Shown in pieces: positions 48,230 to 56,887 of a stretch of 64,000 bases of DNA. The stretch's first letter is position 1. Every line of letters starts with the position of its first letter. The stretch comes from AP-15 sp963716115 (GTDB taxonomy: Bacteria > Pseudomonadota > Alphaproteobacteria > ATCC43930 > CGMCC-115725). The stretch is taken from positions 1 through 64,000 of the forward strand of contig CAVQSZ010000011.1 in assembly GCA_963716115.1 (NCBI GenBank), given 5' to 3'. The position numbers and the translations under genes were made by a program. The notes under the pieces were generated by a model. It was not told where the DNA came from. It searched no databases and saw nothing but the letters and a program-made list of their open reading frames with translations.

Positions 48230-49123
48230 ATGAAGCTCCCCGCCCACAACCGCTATGACTACGTCCCGATCCACAAGCGGCCGCAATACGAATGGCCCGA
48301 GGGCAAGCGGCTCGCGGTCTGCTTCTGCAACAATATCGAGCATTTCGCGTTCGGCGCCGGGCTCGGCAGCGATTCGACCGGAGCCGCGGCGGCGCAGTCG
48401 CAGCGCAACTATGCCTGGCGCGACTACGGCAACCGGGTCGGGCTGTGGCATTACCTCGACCTGCTCGACGAGTTCGGCCTGCCCGGCGCGCACAACGTCA
48501 ACTCGGCCGCCCTCGAATATTGCCCCGACATCGCCCTGCGGCTGAACGGGCGCGGCGACGAGTATGTCGGCCACGGCCGCACCAATTCCGAGCGCCAGGA
48601 TTTGCTGTGGGAGGAGGACGAGGCGCGGCTGATCGCCGAATGCACCGAGGTCTTGACGCGGCTCTCCGGGAGGCGCCCGGAGGGCTGGCTCGGCCCCTAC
48701 ATCGCGCAAAGCGCGGTGACCCTCGACCTCCTGAAGGAGGCCGGCTACCGCTATGTCATGGATTGGCCGATGGACGACCAGCCGGTCTGGATGCGCACCC
48801 GGTCCGGGCCGATCCTGTCGGTCCCCTACCCGATCGAGGTCAACGACTCGCCGGCGCTGGTCTTCCGCCGCCACACCGGCCGCCAATTCGCCGAGATGGT
48901 CACCGACCAGTTCGACGAGATGCTCGAGCAGTCGCGGAAATACCCGCTGGTCTGCTCCATCTCGGCGCATCCCTTCATCATCGGCCAGCCTTTCCGGCTG
49001 CGCCCGTTCCGCGACGCGGTGCGCCACATCCTCGAGCGCCGCGACGAATTGTGGATTACGACGCCCGGCGAGATCGCCCGCTATTGCGAAAGCCTGCCCA
49101 AGGGAACGATCCCGGGCTCATGA
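48230..49123 (+). CDS. Polysaccharide deacetylase (PuuE-like) family protein
   Basis: This 297-residue NodB-fold protein is of the PuuE/allantoinase-like subgroup. It has an N-terminal HNRYDYVPIHKRPQYEWPEG, the AHNVNSAALEYCPDIALRLN region, EYVGHGRTNSERQDLLWEED and a C-terminal SISAHPFIIGQPFRL. The last two resemble the metal and catalytic histidine sites. It probably hydrolyses an amide bond of a small substrate rather than polysaccharide. The RidA gene converges on it. Confidence 0.82.
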   Translation: MKLPAHNRYDYVPIHKRPQYEWPEGKRLAVCFCNNIEHFAFGAGLGSDSTGAAAAQSQRNYAWRDYGNRVGLWHYLDLLDEFGLPGAHNVNSAALEYCPDIALRLNGRGDEYVGHGRTNSERQDLLWEEDEARLIAECTEVLTRLSGRRPEGWLGPYIAQSAVTLDLLKEAGYRYVMDWPMDDQPVWMRTRSGPILSVPYPIEVNDSPALVFRRHTGRQFAEMVTDQFDEMLEQSRKYPLVCSISAHPFIIGQPFRLRPFRDAVRHILERRDELWITTPGEIARYCESLPKGTIPGS

Positions 49124-49133
49124 CCGGGGCCGC

Positions 49134-49595
49134 TTATTTTACGGCGACGATGATCTCGATCTCGACCGGGATGCCGCCCGGCAGCGAGCTCATGCCGACC
49201 GCCGAGCGGGCGTGCCGGCCGCGCTCGCCGAACATTTCGACAAAGAGGTCCGAGCAGCCGTTGACGACCTTGGGGTGGTCCTCGAAATCGGGGGCGGCGT
49301 TGACCATGCCGAGCACCTTGACGATGTCCTCGACGCGGTCGAGCTCGCCGCCCAGCGCATCCTTGAGCGCCGCGATCAGCACCAGCCCGACGCCGCGGGC
49401 GTGGCGGTAGCCGTCCTCGACCGACATGCCGGCGCCGAGCTTGCCCTTGGGCATCCTGCCGTCGACATCGGGCGGGCCCTTGCCCGAGAGGTAGAGCAGA
49501 TTGCCGACCCGCTTGGCATGGACGTAGTTGCCGATCGGGCCGCCGACCTCGGGCAGCGCGATGTTCAGCTCCCGCAATCGTTCTTCGACGCTCAT
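49134..49595 (-). CDS. RidA family (YjgF/YER057c/UK114) protein
   Basis: This 153-residue protein is probably an enamine/imine deaminase or related member. It has NYVHAKRVGNLLYLSGKGPP, KVLGMVNAAPDFEDHPKVVN and RHARSAVGMSSLPGGIPVEI. The arginine in ARSAVG matches the substrate-carboxylate arginine of RidA. This longer subgroup (over 150 residues) often sits with catabolic genes. It is convergent with the deacetylase, with about 10 bp between the stops. Confidence 0.9.
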   Translation of the reverse strand: MSVEERLRELNIALPEVGGPIGNYVHAKRVGNLLYLSGKGPPDVDGRMPKGKLGAGMSVEDGYRHARGVGLVLIAALKDALGGELDRVEDIVKVLGMVNAAPDFEDHPKVVNGCSDLFVEMFGERGRHARSAVGMSSLPGGIPVEIEIIVAVK

Positions 49596-49665
49596 GGGTT
49601 CGGCTCCTCGGCGGATAAAGCGGCGTCGGCCCGGTCGACGCCGGGGAGACGCAGCTGCACATCGG

Positions 49666-51609
49666 TCATTCGTCCGGCAGCCCGGCGCGGCGCAGACCGG
49701 GGAAATAGGTGGCTTCGGCAAAGGCGCGGATCTTCGGATTGTCGAACCAGGTCGATTTCCGGACGCTCGCCAGGCTCGCGTAGTTCTCGCTGAGCCGTTG
49801 CGCCTCGCCGAGCTCGGCGCGCGCGCGCTCGGTGGCGCCCTCGATCGCGTAACCTGCGGCGAGGTAGGCATGCACAAAGGGCAGGCGCGGGTTGGCGCTG
49901 CGCGCCTTCTCCAGCCAAACGAGCGCCTCCTCGGTGCGCGATTGCAGGAGGTCGACGACGCCGAGCCGGCCGTACCAGGCGGCGATGCCGGGCTCGTGCG
50001 GGCTCAGGCGGATCGCCTGCTGGAAATACGGGACCGCCTCGCCGACCGACCCGGTCAGGAACTTGCACCAGCCGACATGGGCATAGCTCGGCGCGCGGCT
50101 GCGATCGAGCGCGATCGCGGTCTCGTATTCGGGGATCGCTTCCTTGCAGCGCGACTGGGCGCGCAGCACCTGGCCCTTGACGTGGTGCGCCAGGCTGCTG
50201 TTCGGGGACGCCGCCAGCGCCCGCGCCACCAGCTCCTGGGCGCGGCCGAGATCGACGTTGGGGAACTCGCTGAGCTCGTCGAGCACCCGCACCACCAGCA
50301 CCGCCGCCAGCCAGGCCTGCGCATCGGAGGAGCCGGGATCGAGCGCCATGGCGGTCTCGAAGTAATTCACCGCCTTGTCATAGGTCTCGCGGGAGATCGG
50401 CTTGGTCAGCTGGGCGCGGCCGCGCAGGATGTAGTCGAGCGCGTCGAGCTTGCTGGCGGCGGGGCGGCCGGCTTCGGCGATCGCCAGCTGGGATTGCAGG
50501 GCGCGCGCGATCCGCGAGGTGATCTCGCTCTGCAGCGCGAACAGGTCGCCGACATCGCGGTCGAACCGCTCGGCCCACAGGTGCGCGTCGGTCTCGGCGT
50601 CGACCAGCTGGGCGTTGATGCGGACCCGGTCGCCGGAGCGCTGGACGCTCCCTTCGAGCAGGTAGCGCACGCCCAGCTCGCGCCCGATCCGCTTGGCGTC
50701 GACCGGCTTGCCCTTGTAGGTGAAGGCCGTGTTGCGCGCGATCACCAGGCTCCCCTGGATGCGCGACAAATCGGTCGTCAGATCCTCGGTGATGCCATCG
50801 GCGAAGTATTCCTGCTCCGGGTCGTTGCTGTAATTGGCGAACGGCAGCACGACGATCGACAGCCGCGGCGCGGGGGCGACCTGCGCCGTCGGCGACGCGC
50901 CGCCGATCGGCTGCCGGCCCGGTTGCAGGCGGTGGCCGGACCACTGCCACGCCGCGCCGCCGATGACGAGGATGACGGCGGCGACGACGCCGACCCAACG
51001 GGCGCGGGCCAGCCGCGACCCGCTCCCCGAGGCCGGCGCGGTCGGCCCCCGCCCGGCCGTCCCGCCGATTCGGAACGCGCGAACCGGCTCGGCGATGTTC
51101 TTGACATGCTGCTCTCCCAGCGCCGCGAACCCGACCGGCAATTTCGTGCCGATCTGGTCGCGCACGACGCCGGAAACGCAGATGCCGCCGGGATCGGCGA
51201 GAGTTTGCAGCCGCGCCGCGATATTGACGCCGTCGCCCAGCAGATTGCCGCCCTCGACGATGACATCGCCGAGATGAACGCCGATCCGGAGCTGCATCCG
51301 CTCGCCGGCCGGGCGGCCCGCATTGTCCTGGGCGATCGCCTGCTGGACCGCGACGGCGCATTCGACCGCGTCGACGGCGCTGGCGAAATCGGCGACCACG
51401 CTGTCGCCGGCGGTATTGAAGATTCGGCCGTGGCGGGCCTCGATCAGCCCGTCGAGGATCGCTCGGCAGGCGTGCAGGCGGCGCAGCGTCCCCAGCTCGT
51501 CCAGCCCCATCAGCCGGCTGTACTCGGCGACATCGGCGGCAAAGATCGCGGCGAGCTTGCGCTCGACCACCTCGTCATCGACCACGGGGCGCGTCCCTTC
51601 GTTGGCCAT
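49666..51609 (-). CDS. Adenylate/guanylate cyclase with TPR repeats
   Basis: This 647-residue protein has an N-terminal class III nucleotide cyclase domain, about 15-185 (AAIFAADVAEYSRLMG with metal D26, FNTAGDSVVADFASAVDAVE with D69, GDGVNIAARLQTLADPGG). One membrane helix follows at about 205-222 (WVGVVAAVILVIGGAAW), then a TolB-like/FlgO-type domain (RLSIVVLPFANYSNDPEQEY), and about four TPR units to the end. It probably makes cAMP in response to a periplasmic or protein signal. Such proteins are numerous in rhizobia-like alphaproteobacteria. Start ATG 51609. Confidence 0.9.
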   Translation of the reverse strand: MANEGTRPVVDDEVVERKLAAIFAADVAEYSRLMGLDELGTLRRLHACRAILDGLIEARHGRIFNTAGDSVVADFASAVDAVECAVAVQQAIAQDNAGRPAGERMQLRIGVHLGDVIVEGGNLLGDGVNIAARLQTLADPGGICVSGVVRDQIGTKLPVGFAALGEQHVKNIAEPVRAFRIGGTAGRGPTAPASGSGSRLARARWVGVVAAVILVIGGAAWQWSGHRLQPGRQPIGGASPTAQVAPAPRLSIVVLPFANYSNDPEQEYFADGITEDLTTDLSRIQGSLVIARNTAFTYKGKPVDAKRIGRELGVRYLLEGSVQRSGDRVRINAQLVDAETDAHLWAERFDRDVGDLFALQSEITSRIARALQSQLAIAEAGRPAASKLDALDYILRGRAQLTKPISRETYDKAVNYFETAMALDPGSSDAQAWLAAVLVVRVLDELSEFPNVDLGRAQELVARALAASPNSSLAHHVKGQVLRAQSRCKEAIPEYETAIALDRSRAPSYAHVGWCKFLTGSVGEAVPYFQQAIRLSPHEPGIAAWYGRLGVVDLLQSRTEEALVWLEKARSANPRLPFVHAYLAAGYAIEGATERARAELGEAQRLSENYASLASVRKSTWFDNPKIRAFAEATYFPGLRRAGLPDE

Positions 51610-51836
51610 GCATAATATAGATGTGGGCAAAGCTTTCGCCCACCGGCGTGCGGCGATTGCGCTGCACAATGCCGTGATATTCGCCTGATCGACGGCCGAT
51701 CGCGGCAACCGCCGCAAAAGCCCGGTTTTTCCGTGCAAAGCGTGGACAGCGCTCCGGCTTTTTTCTAATCTGGCGACGGGGGATTGCGAGAGATCGTCGA
51801 TCTGTTGCAGTCGGGGTCAGGAGAAGTTGGGGGATC

Positions 51837-53219
51837 ATGGTCAAATTTCTGGCGAATGAAGGACGCGGGCTGCCCTGCGCCGGCGCCGCGCGCAGGCTGC
51901 GAATTCTTGCCTTGGGCGTCGTCGGCGCCGGCGTCGCGCTGATGATGCTTGGGCCGACCCCGGCCAAGGCCGGCCGGCACGCCCACCACCACGCCCGGCC
52001 CGCGATCCCCCAGGCCAGCCCGGCCGCGGTCGACGCTTCGATCATGATCGACGCCGACACCGGCAGGGTGCTGAACGAAGACAACGCCGACGCGACCACC
52101 TACCCGGCGTCGCTGACCAAGATGATGACGTTGTACCTGACCTTCGAGGCGCTGCACGCGGGCAAGCTGCGGCTCGACCAGGCTCTCCCGGTCTCGGCCG
52201 AGGCGGCCGCCCACGCGCCGACCAAGCTCGGCCTGCGGCCCGGCGATGCGATCGCGGTGCAGGACCTGATCCTCGGGCTGGTGACGCGGTCGGCGAACGA
52301 CGCCGCGGCGGTGCTCGCCGAAGGCATGGCCGGCAGCGAATGGGCCTTCGCCGGGCGCATGACCAACAAGGCCCGGCAGCTCGGCATGACCCGGACCGTC
52401 TATCGCAACGCCTCGGGGCTGCCTGATCCGGGGCAGCTTACGACGGCGCGCGACATCGCTCAGCTGGCGCTGTCCCTCTACCGCGACTTCCCGCAGGAAT
52501 ATCACTATTTCTCGACGCGCGAATTCACCTTCCGCGGCAGCGTGATCCCCAATCACAATCACCTGCTGCAATCATACGAGGGCGCCGACGGGATCAAGAC
52601 CGGATATATCCGCGCCTCGGGCTTCAACCTCGCGGCGTCGGCGGTGCGCGGCGGCCATCGGCTGATCGGCGTGGTGATGGGCGGCCACTCGTCCAGCGCC
52701 CGCGACCGTGAGATGGTGGCGATGCTCGACCACGGCTTCGAGGAGGTCGGCGTCGCCCCCGCCACCATGGTCGCCCGCCGCGAAGCGCCGCAGCCGCAGC
52801 CGCGCCGCGTGGCGGTCGCCGAAGCGCCGCCGCCGGCCCGCGAGAAGCCCGGTCTTCTGACCAAGGCGGCGGCGAGGCTGTCCTCGCACCTGTCGCCGGT
52901 GGCCAAGGCGGAGGCGGCGGTGCTGCCGCGCGAGTCGCGGGTTGCGGCGGCCGGCGATCGCTGGAGCATCCAGCTCGGGGCGTACGGCTCGCAAGGCTCG
53001 GCCGAGAAGGCCGCCCGCTCCGCCGCCGACCTCGCGGTCGCCAAGGGCAAGCAGGTCCAGATCGTGCAGGCGGCGAAGTCGGCCAAGCGCCACCTCTACC
53101 GCGCGCGGGTGCTGAACTTCACGCCGAAGGAGGCGCGCGACGCCTGCGCCGCGCTGCACAAGAAAAAGATCGAATGCTCGGTCGTCCCGTCGAGCGGCGA
53201 AAGGGTCGCCGCCCGATAG
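51837..53219 (+). CDS. D-alanyl-D-alanine carboxypeptidase with SPOR domain
   Basis: This 460-residue penicillin-binding protein of the DacA/S11 type trims the terminal D-Ala of peptidoglycan. Signal segment: LRILALGVVGAGVALMMLGP. Active-site motifs are S92-x-x-K95 (ASLTK), SAN at 152-154, and K254-T-G (DGIKTGY). The C-terminal SPOR domain, about 375-450 (WSIQLGAYGSQGSAEKAARS), binds denuded glycan at the septum. A Pro/Ala-rich linker lies between. The S11-SPOR architecture is common in Hyphomicrobiales. Confidence 0.95.
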   Translation: MVKFLANEGRGLPCAGAARRLRILALGVVGAGVALMMLGPTPAKAGRHAHHHARPAIPQASPAAVDASIMIDADTGRVLNEDNADATTYPASLTKMMTLYLTFEALHAGKLRLDQALPVSAEAAAHAPTKLGLRPGDAIAVQDLILGLVTRSANDAAAVLAEGMAGSEWAFAGRMTNKARQLGMTRTVYRNASGLPDPGQLTTARDIAQLALSLYRDFPQEYHYFSTREFTFRGSVIPNHNHLLQSYEGADGIKTGYIRASGFNLAASAVRGGHRLIGVVMGGHSSSARDREMVAMLDHGFEEVGVAPATMVARREAPQPQPRRVAVAEAPPPAREKPGLLTKAAARLSSHLSPVAKAEAAVLPRESRVAAAGDRWSIQLGAYGSQGSAEKAARSAADLAVAKGKQVQIVQAAKSAKRHLYRARVLNFTPKEARDACAALHKKKIECSVVPSSGERVAAR

Positions 53220-53240
53220 GCGCCGTCGCCTGCCGGCTTC

Positions 53241-54632
53241 TCAGGCGTCCGGCAGGGCGACGCCGCTGGTGGCGAGCTCGGCCGCGAGCTCCTGCTTGAG
53301 GCGGCCGAGGCCGGCCTCGGTCGCCGATTCGGCGCGGGCGACCAGCACGTCCTGCGTGTTCGAGGCGCGCAACAGCCACCAGCCGTCGGCAGTGCGCACC
53401 CGCACCCCGTCGATGTCGATCATCTCGGCCCCCGCCTGACGCAGCCGTGCGCGAACCTCGTCGACCACCGCGAATTTGCGGCTTTCGGCGCACGGGAAGC
53501 GCAGCTCCGGCGTGTTGACGACGGCGGGCAGCCGATCGCGCATTTGCGCCAGGCTTTCGGTCGTCTGCGCCAGAACCGCGAGCAGGCGCACCGCGACGTA
53601 GACCGCATCGTCGTAGCCGTAATAGCCGTCGGCGAAGAAGATGTGCCCGCTCATCTCGCCGGCGAGCGGCGCGCCGGTTTCGGCGAGCTTGGCCTTGATC
53701 AGCGAGTGGCCGGTCGGCGCCATCACCGGGCGGCCGCCCAGCCGCGCGATCTCGTCGAACAGCGCCTGGCTCGCCTTGACATCGGCGATGATCGGCGCGC
53801 CCGGATGCCGGGCCAGCACGTCGCGAGCCAGCACCGCCATCAGCTGGTCGCCCCACAGGATCCGCCCCCGCGCGTCGACGACGCCGATGCGGTCGCCGTC
53901 GCCGTCGAAGGCGATGCCGAGGTCGCAGCGCTCGCGGGCCACCGCCTGCTGCAGCTGAACCAGGTTCTCGGGGATCGTCGGGTCCGGGTGATGGGCGGGA
54001 AAGGCGCCGTCGATCGTCTCGTTCAGCAGGACATGCCGACCGGGGAGAACCGCCGTCAGCTGCTGCACGACCTCGCCGGTGGCGCCGTTGCCGGCGTCCC
54101 AGGCGACGGTCAGCGGCCGGCCGCCGCGGTGGTCGCGGGCGAGCCGGGCGACATATTCGTCGCGGATCGCGCGTTGCTCGACCCGGCCCGGGGAGCCTCG
54201 GGAAGCGGCGCGCCCGAGCGCGATCTCGCCGAGCCGGCGGATCGCGGCGCCGTAGAAGGGCTTCCCTTGCAGCACGAATTTGAATCCGTTGTGGTCGGGC
54301 GGGTTGTGCGAGCCGGTGACCATGACCCCGCCGTCGACGCCGAGGGTCGCGGCCGCGTAATAGAGCATCGGCGTCGGCCCGCGGCCGATCCGCACGACAT
54401 CGACGCCCGCGCCGGCGAGGCCGTCGACCAGCGCCGCTTCGAGCTCGGGCGAGGTCAGCCTGCCGTCATAGCCGACCGCGACGCGGCTGCCGCCGGTCTC
54501 GGCGAGCGGCACGGCATAGGCCTGCCCGATCGCGTGCGCGTCGGCGGCCGACAAGGTCTGCCCGACAACGCCGCGGATGTCGTATTCGCGCAGGATCGTC
54601 GGATCGAAGCGATGCGGCATCGAATTCTCCAT
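53241..54632 (-). CDS. Phosphomannomutase/phosphoglucomutase
   Basis: This 463-residue alpha-D-phosphohexomutase interconverts hexose 6- and 1-phosphates. The phosphoserine loop is TGSHNPPDHNGFK (S108), the metal loop DGDGDR (D243, D245, D247) and the sugar loop GEMSGHIFF. The phosphate-binding region is near RASNTQDVLVARAES. It directly follows galU (TGA then ATG with no gap), so the operon makes glucose-1-phosphate and UDP-glucose for cell-surface polysaccharides. ATG 54620 is an alternative start. Confidence 0.92.
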   Translation of the reverse strand: MENSMPHRFDPTILREYDIRGVVGQTLSAADAHAIGQAYAVPLAETGGSRVAVGYDGRLTSPELEAALVDGLAGAGVDVVRIGRGPTPMLYYAAATLGVDGGVMVTGSHNPPDHNGFKFVLQGKPFYGAAIRRLGEIALGRAASRGSPGRVEQRAIRDEYVARLARDHRGGRPLTVAWDAGNGATGEVVQQLTAVLPGRHVLLNETIDGAFPAHHPDPTIPENLVQLQQAVARERCDLGIAFDGDGDRIGVVDARGRILWGDQLMAVLARDVLARHPGAPIIADVKASQALFDEIARLGGRPVMAPTGHSLIKAKLAETGAPLAGEMSGHIFFADGYYGYDDAVYVAVRLLAVLAQTTESLAQMRDRLPAVVNTPELRFPCAESRKFAVVDEVRARLRQAGAEMIDIDGVRVRTADGWWLLRASNTQDVLVARAESATEAGLGRLKQELAAELATSGVALPDA

Positions 54633-55506
54633 TCAAAGATAGGAGGCCAGGATGCGGCGCAGCCCCGGCCCGAGCTCCGGGTGCGCGAGCCCGAGCGCCA
54701 CCGTCGCCTCGAGAAAGCCGAGCTTGTCGCCGCAATCGTAGCGCCGGCCCGTAAAGCGGAACCCGTGAAAGGGCTGCCCGTCCCTGATCAGCATTTCGAG
54801 CCCGTCGGTCAGCTGAATTTCGCCGCCGCTGCCGCGCTCGCCGCGGGCGAGATGGGCGAAGACCTCCGGCTGGATGATGTAGCGGCCGATGATGGTCAGG
54901 GTCGAGGGGGCCGCTGCCGGGTCGGGCTTCTCGACCACGGCGCGCGCCCGCGCCAGCCTGCCGTTGTCGGCCACGACGTCAAGCACGCCATAGCGGTTGG
55001 TCTGCGCGCGCGGCACCTCGACGATCGCCGCGAGGTTGCCGCCGGTCTCCTGGTAGGCGGCGACCATCTGCGCCAGGCACGGGGTGTCGCAGACCATCAA
55101 ATCGTCGGCGAGGAGCACGGCGAAGGGCTCGTCGCCGACCAGCGAGCGGGCGCACCACACGGCATGGCCGAGGCCGAGCGGGGTCTGCTGCCGGGTGTAG
55201 GCGATCTGGCCGGGCTCGGGCAGCCCCGCTTCGAGCTCTTCGAGCAGATCGGTCTTGTCGCGCTCGCGCAACGTCGCCTCGATCTCGAAGGCGCGGTCGA
55301 AATGATCCTCGATCGCGCTCTTGCCCCGGCCGGTGACAAAGAAGAACTCCTCGATCCCGGCCGCCTTCGCCTCTTCGACCGCGTAATGAATGAGCGGCTT
55401 GTCGACGATCGGCAGCATTTCCTTGGGCATCGCCTTGGTCGCCGGCAGGAAAGCGGGTCCCCAGCCCGGCGACCGGAAAAACCGCCTTGCGGACGGGCTT
55501 GTGCAT
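54633..55506 (-). CDS. galU: UTP-glucose-1-phosphate uridylyltransferase, one frameshift
   Basis: This enzyme of about 290 residues makes UDP-glucose. The N-terminus MHKPVRKAVFPVAGLGTRF holds the nucleotide-binding loop. The frame then changes near 55455 at TTTCC, where one extra base sits, and continues KAMPKEMLPIVDKPLIHYAV, TPLGLGHAVWCARSLVGDEP and FRFTGRRYDCGDKLGFLEAT. The length is one base over whole codons, which agrees with a single insertion. Since galU is normally important for the envelope and everything else is intact, an error in the sequence is more likely than a dead gene. It is followed directly by the mutase. Confidence 0.9.
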
Positions 55507-55650
55507 GTGCGCCTCGATTGCTGCCCCTATCGGGGTTAACGTCTATATCAAGTTTTTTACGCAAACGGGTTAACGCGGCCGATAAATCCACGCGCCCGCT
55601 AAATCCACGCGCCCGCTTAATCCACACGCCCGCCCGCGACCGAGGATCAT

Positions 55651-56241
55651 TTGACCGAAGCAATCGACAATCGGCTCTTCGTGCTGATCCTGCAGCACCC
55701 GCGGGAGAAGCGGGAGGCGCTGGCGACGGCGGCGGCGACCGTCGCCGCTCTGCGGCGCGCGGCGCTCGTGGTCGGGTTGTCGTGGCCCAACCTGTCGCGC
55801 CCGTTGGGACACGAGGCCGACCCCCAGCGCTGGGCCGTGCTCCATCTCGGCTCGGCGCGCCCCGCCGGGTTTGCGGTCCAGCGCGACATCATCGCGCTCG
55901 ATCGGCGCGGCGCGCCCGCGGCCGATCAGGAGGCTGCCCTGCGCGGCCTCGACGGGGCGGTGCTGCTCGACGGCAGCTGGAGCGAGGCCAAGACATTGTG
56001 GTGGCGAAACCCGTGGCTCTTAAAGCTGCGCCGGATCGTCCTCAACCCGCAGCGCCGGTCGCGCTATGGGCGTATCCGCCGCGAGCCGCGCCGCGAGGCG
56101 CTATCGACCCTTGAAGCCGCGGCGTTGCTGCTGCAGCGCCTCGACGGCGGCGGCGAGACCGAGGCCCGGCTGCTCGGCGTCCTCGACCGTCTGATCGCCG
56201 ACGCCCGTCCCGACCGCGCCGGGGCAGTCATGAACGCTTGA
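55651..56241 (+). CDS. DTW domain (TapT-like) protein
   Basis: This 196-residue protein is related to tRNA-uridine aminocarboxypropyltransferases (DTW family). The signature region reads LDGSWSEAKTLWWRNPWLLK, then RRIVLNPQRRSRYGRIRREP and ALSTLEAAALLLQRL. The name-giving Asp-Thr-Trp is here Asp-Gly-Ser-Trp, a form seen in one branch of the family. The N-terminal cysteine cluster present in some members is absent. The start codon is TTG 55651 behind GAGGATCAT. The gene stands alone. Confidence 0.8.
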   Translation: MTEAIDNRLFVLILQHPREKREALATAAATVAALRRAALVVGLSWPNLSRPLGHEADPQRWAVLHLGSARPAGFAVQRDIIALDRRGAPAADQEAALRGLDGAVLLDGSWSEAKTLWWRNPWLLKLRRIVLNPQRRSRYGRIRREPRREALSTLEAAALLLQRLDGGGETEARLLGVLDRLIADARPDRAGAVMNA

Positions 56242-56275
56242 CGATCTGAACGCACCCCGTATATAAGTGCGGTGA

Positions 56276-56563
56276 ATGATCCGCTCGTTTGCCGACCGGG
56301 ACGCCGAGGGCTTGTTCCATGGCCGGTTTGCGCGTCGGCTGCCGAGGGATATTCAGCGTGTGGCGCAACGAAAGTTGCGGCAGCTGCATTATGCGGAGCA
56401 GTTGCGGGACTTGGCGGCTCCGCCGGGAAATCGGCTGGAGTCCCTGCGCGGCAATCGTGCGGGCCAGCACAGCATTCGGATCAACGACCAGTGGCGCCTC
56501 TGCTTTGTTTGGCGGGATGGGGGTGTCGAGCGGGTCGAGATCGCCGATTACCACCAAGGGTGA
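56276..56563 (+). CDS. higB: HigB-type toxin (RelE/ParE superfamily)
   Basis: This 95-residue mRNA interferase-like toxin starts MIRSFADRDAEGLFHGRFAR and continues with LRDLAAPPGNRLESLRGNRA, GQHSIRINDQWRLCFVWRDG and VEIADYHQG, the pattern of HigB/plasmid maintenance killer proteins. Toxin-first order, with the antitoxin overlapping or following immediately, is typical of higBA. TATATAAG at 56260-56267 could be part of the promoter. Confidence 0.92.
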   Translation: MIRSFADRDAEGLFHGRFARRLPRDIQRVAQRKLRQLHYAEQLRDLAAPPGNRLESLRGNRAGQHSIRINDQWRLCFVWRDGGVERVEIADYHQG

Positions 56564-56568
56564 CCAGC

Positions 56569-56862
56569 ATGCGCGACCTGCCGCCGATCCATCCCGGGGA
56601 ACAGCTGCGCGAAGAGTTCGTGAAGCCGCTCGGTCTCACCGCATACCGGCTGGCCAAGGACATCGGCGTGCCGGTGACGCGGGTGCAGGCGATCCTCGCC
56701 GAGCGGCGCGGGATCAGCGGGGATACCGCCCTGCGCCTCGCCCGCTATTTCGCCACCTCGCCGGAGTTTTGGCTCAACATGCAGCGCGATTACGAGCTGG
56801 AAACGGCCATCGAGGCGCTGGGCTCCCGGCTCGACACCGAAGTCAAGCCCAGAGCGGCTTGA
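56569..56862 (+). CDS. higA: HigA-type antitoxin (XRE HTH)
   Basis: This 97-residue antitoxin and autorepressor starts PPIHPGEQLREEFVKPLGLT, with HTH AYRLAKDIGVPVTRVQAILA and TALRLARYFATSPEFWLNMQ, the HigA pattern. ATG 56569 lies 5 bp after the toxin stop. GTG 56560, overlapping the stop, is an alternative. The pair is intact and likely active. Confidence 0.93.
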   Translation: MRDLPPIHPGEQLREEFVKPLGLTAYRLAKDIGVPVTRVQAILAERRGISGDTALRLARYFATSPEFWLNMQRDYELETAIEALGSRLDTEVKPRAA

Positions 56863-56887
56863 GCCGCCCCGCGGCTGCACTCTGGCT

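Noticed and set aside
49528..51615. Plus-strand frame of 695 codons opposite the cyclase-TPR gene
   Set aside because: It is an antisense shadow; the minus-strand gene has clear cyclase and TPR motifs.
53544..56114. Plus-strand frame of 856 codons over the mutase and galU genes
   Set aside because: It is antisense to two well-recognised genes, low in complexity, with composition typical of GC-rich shadow frames.
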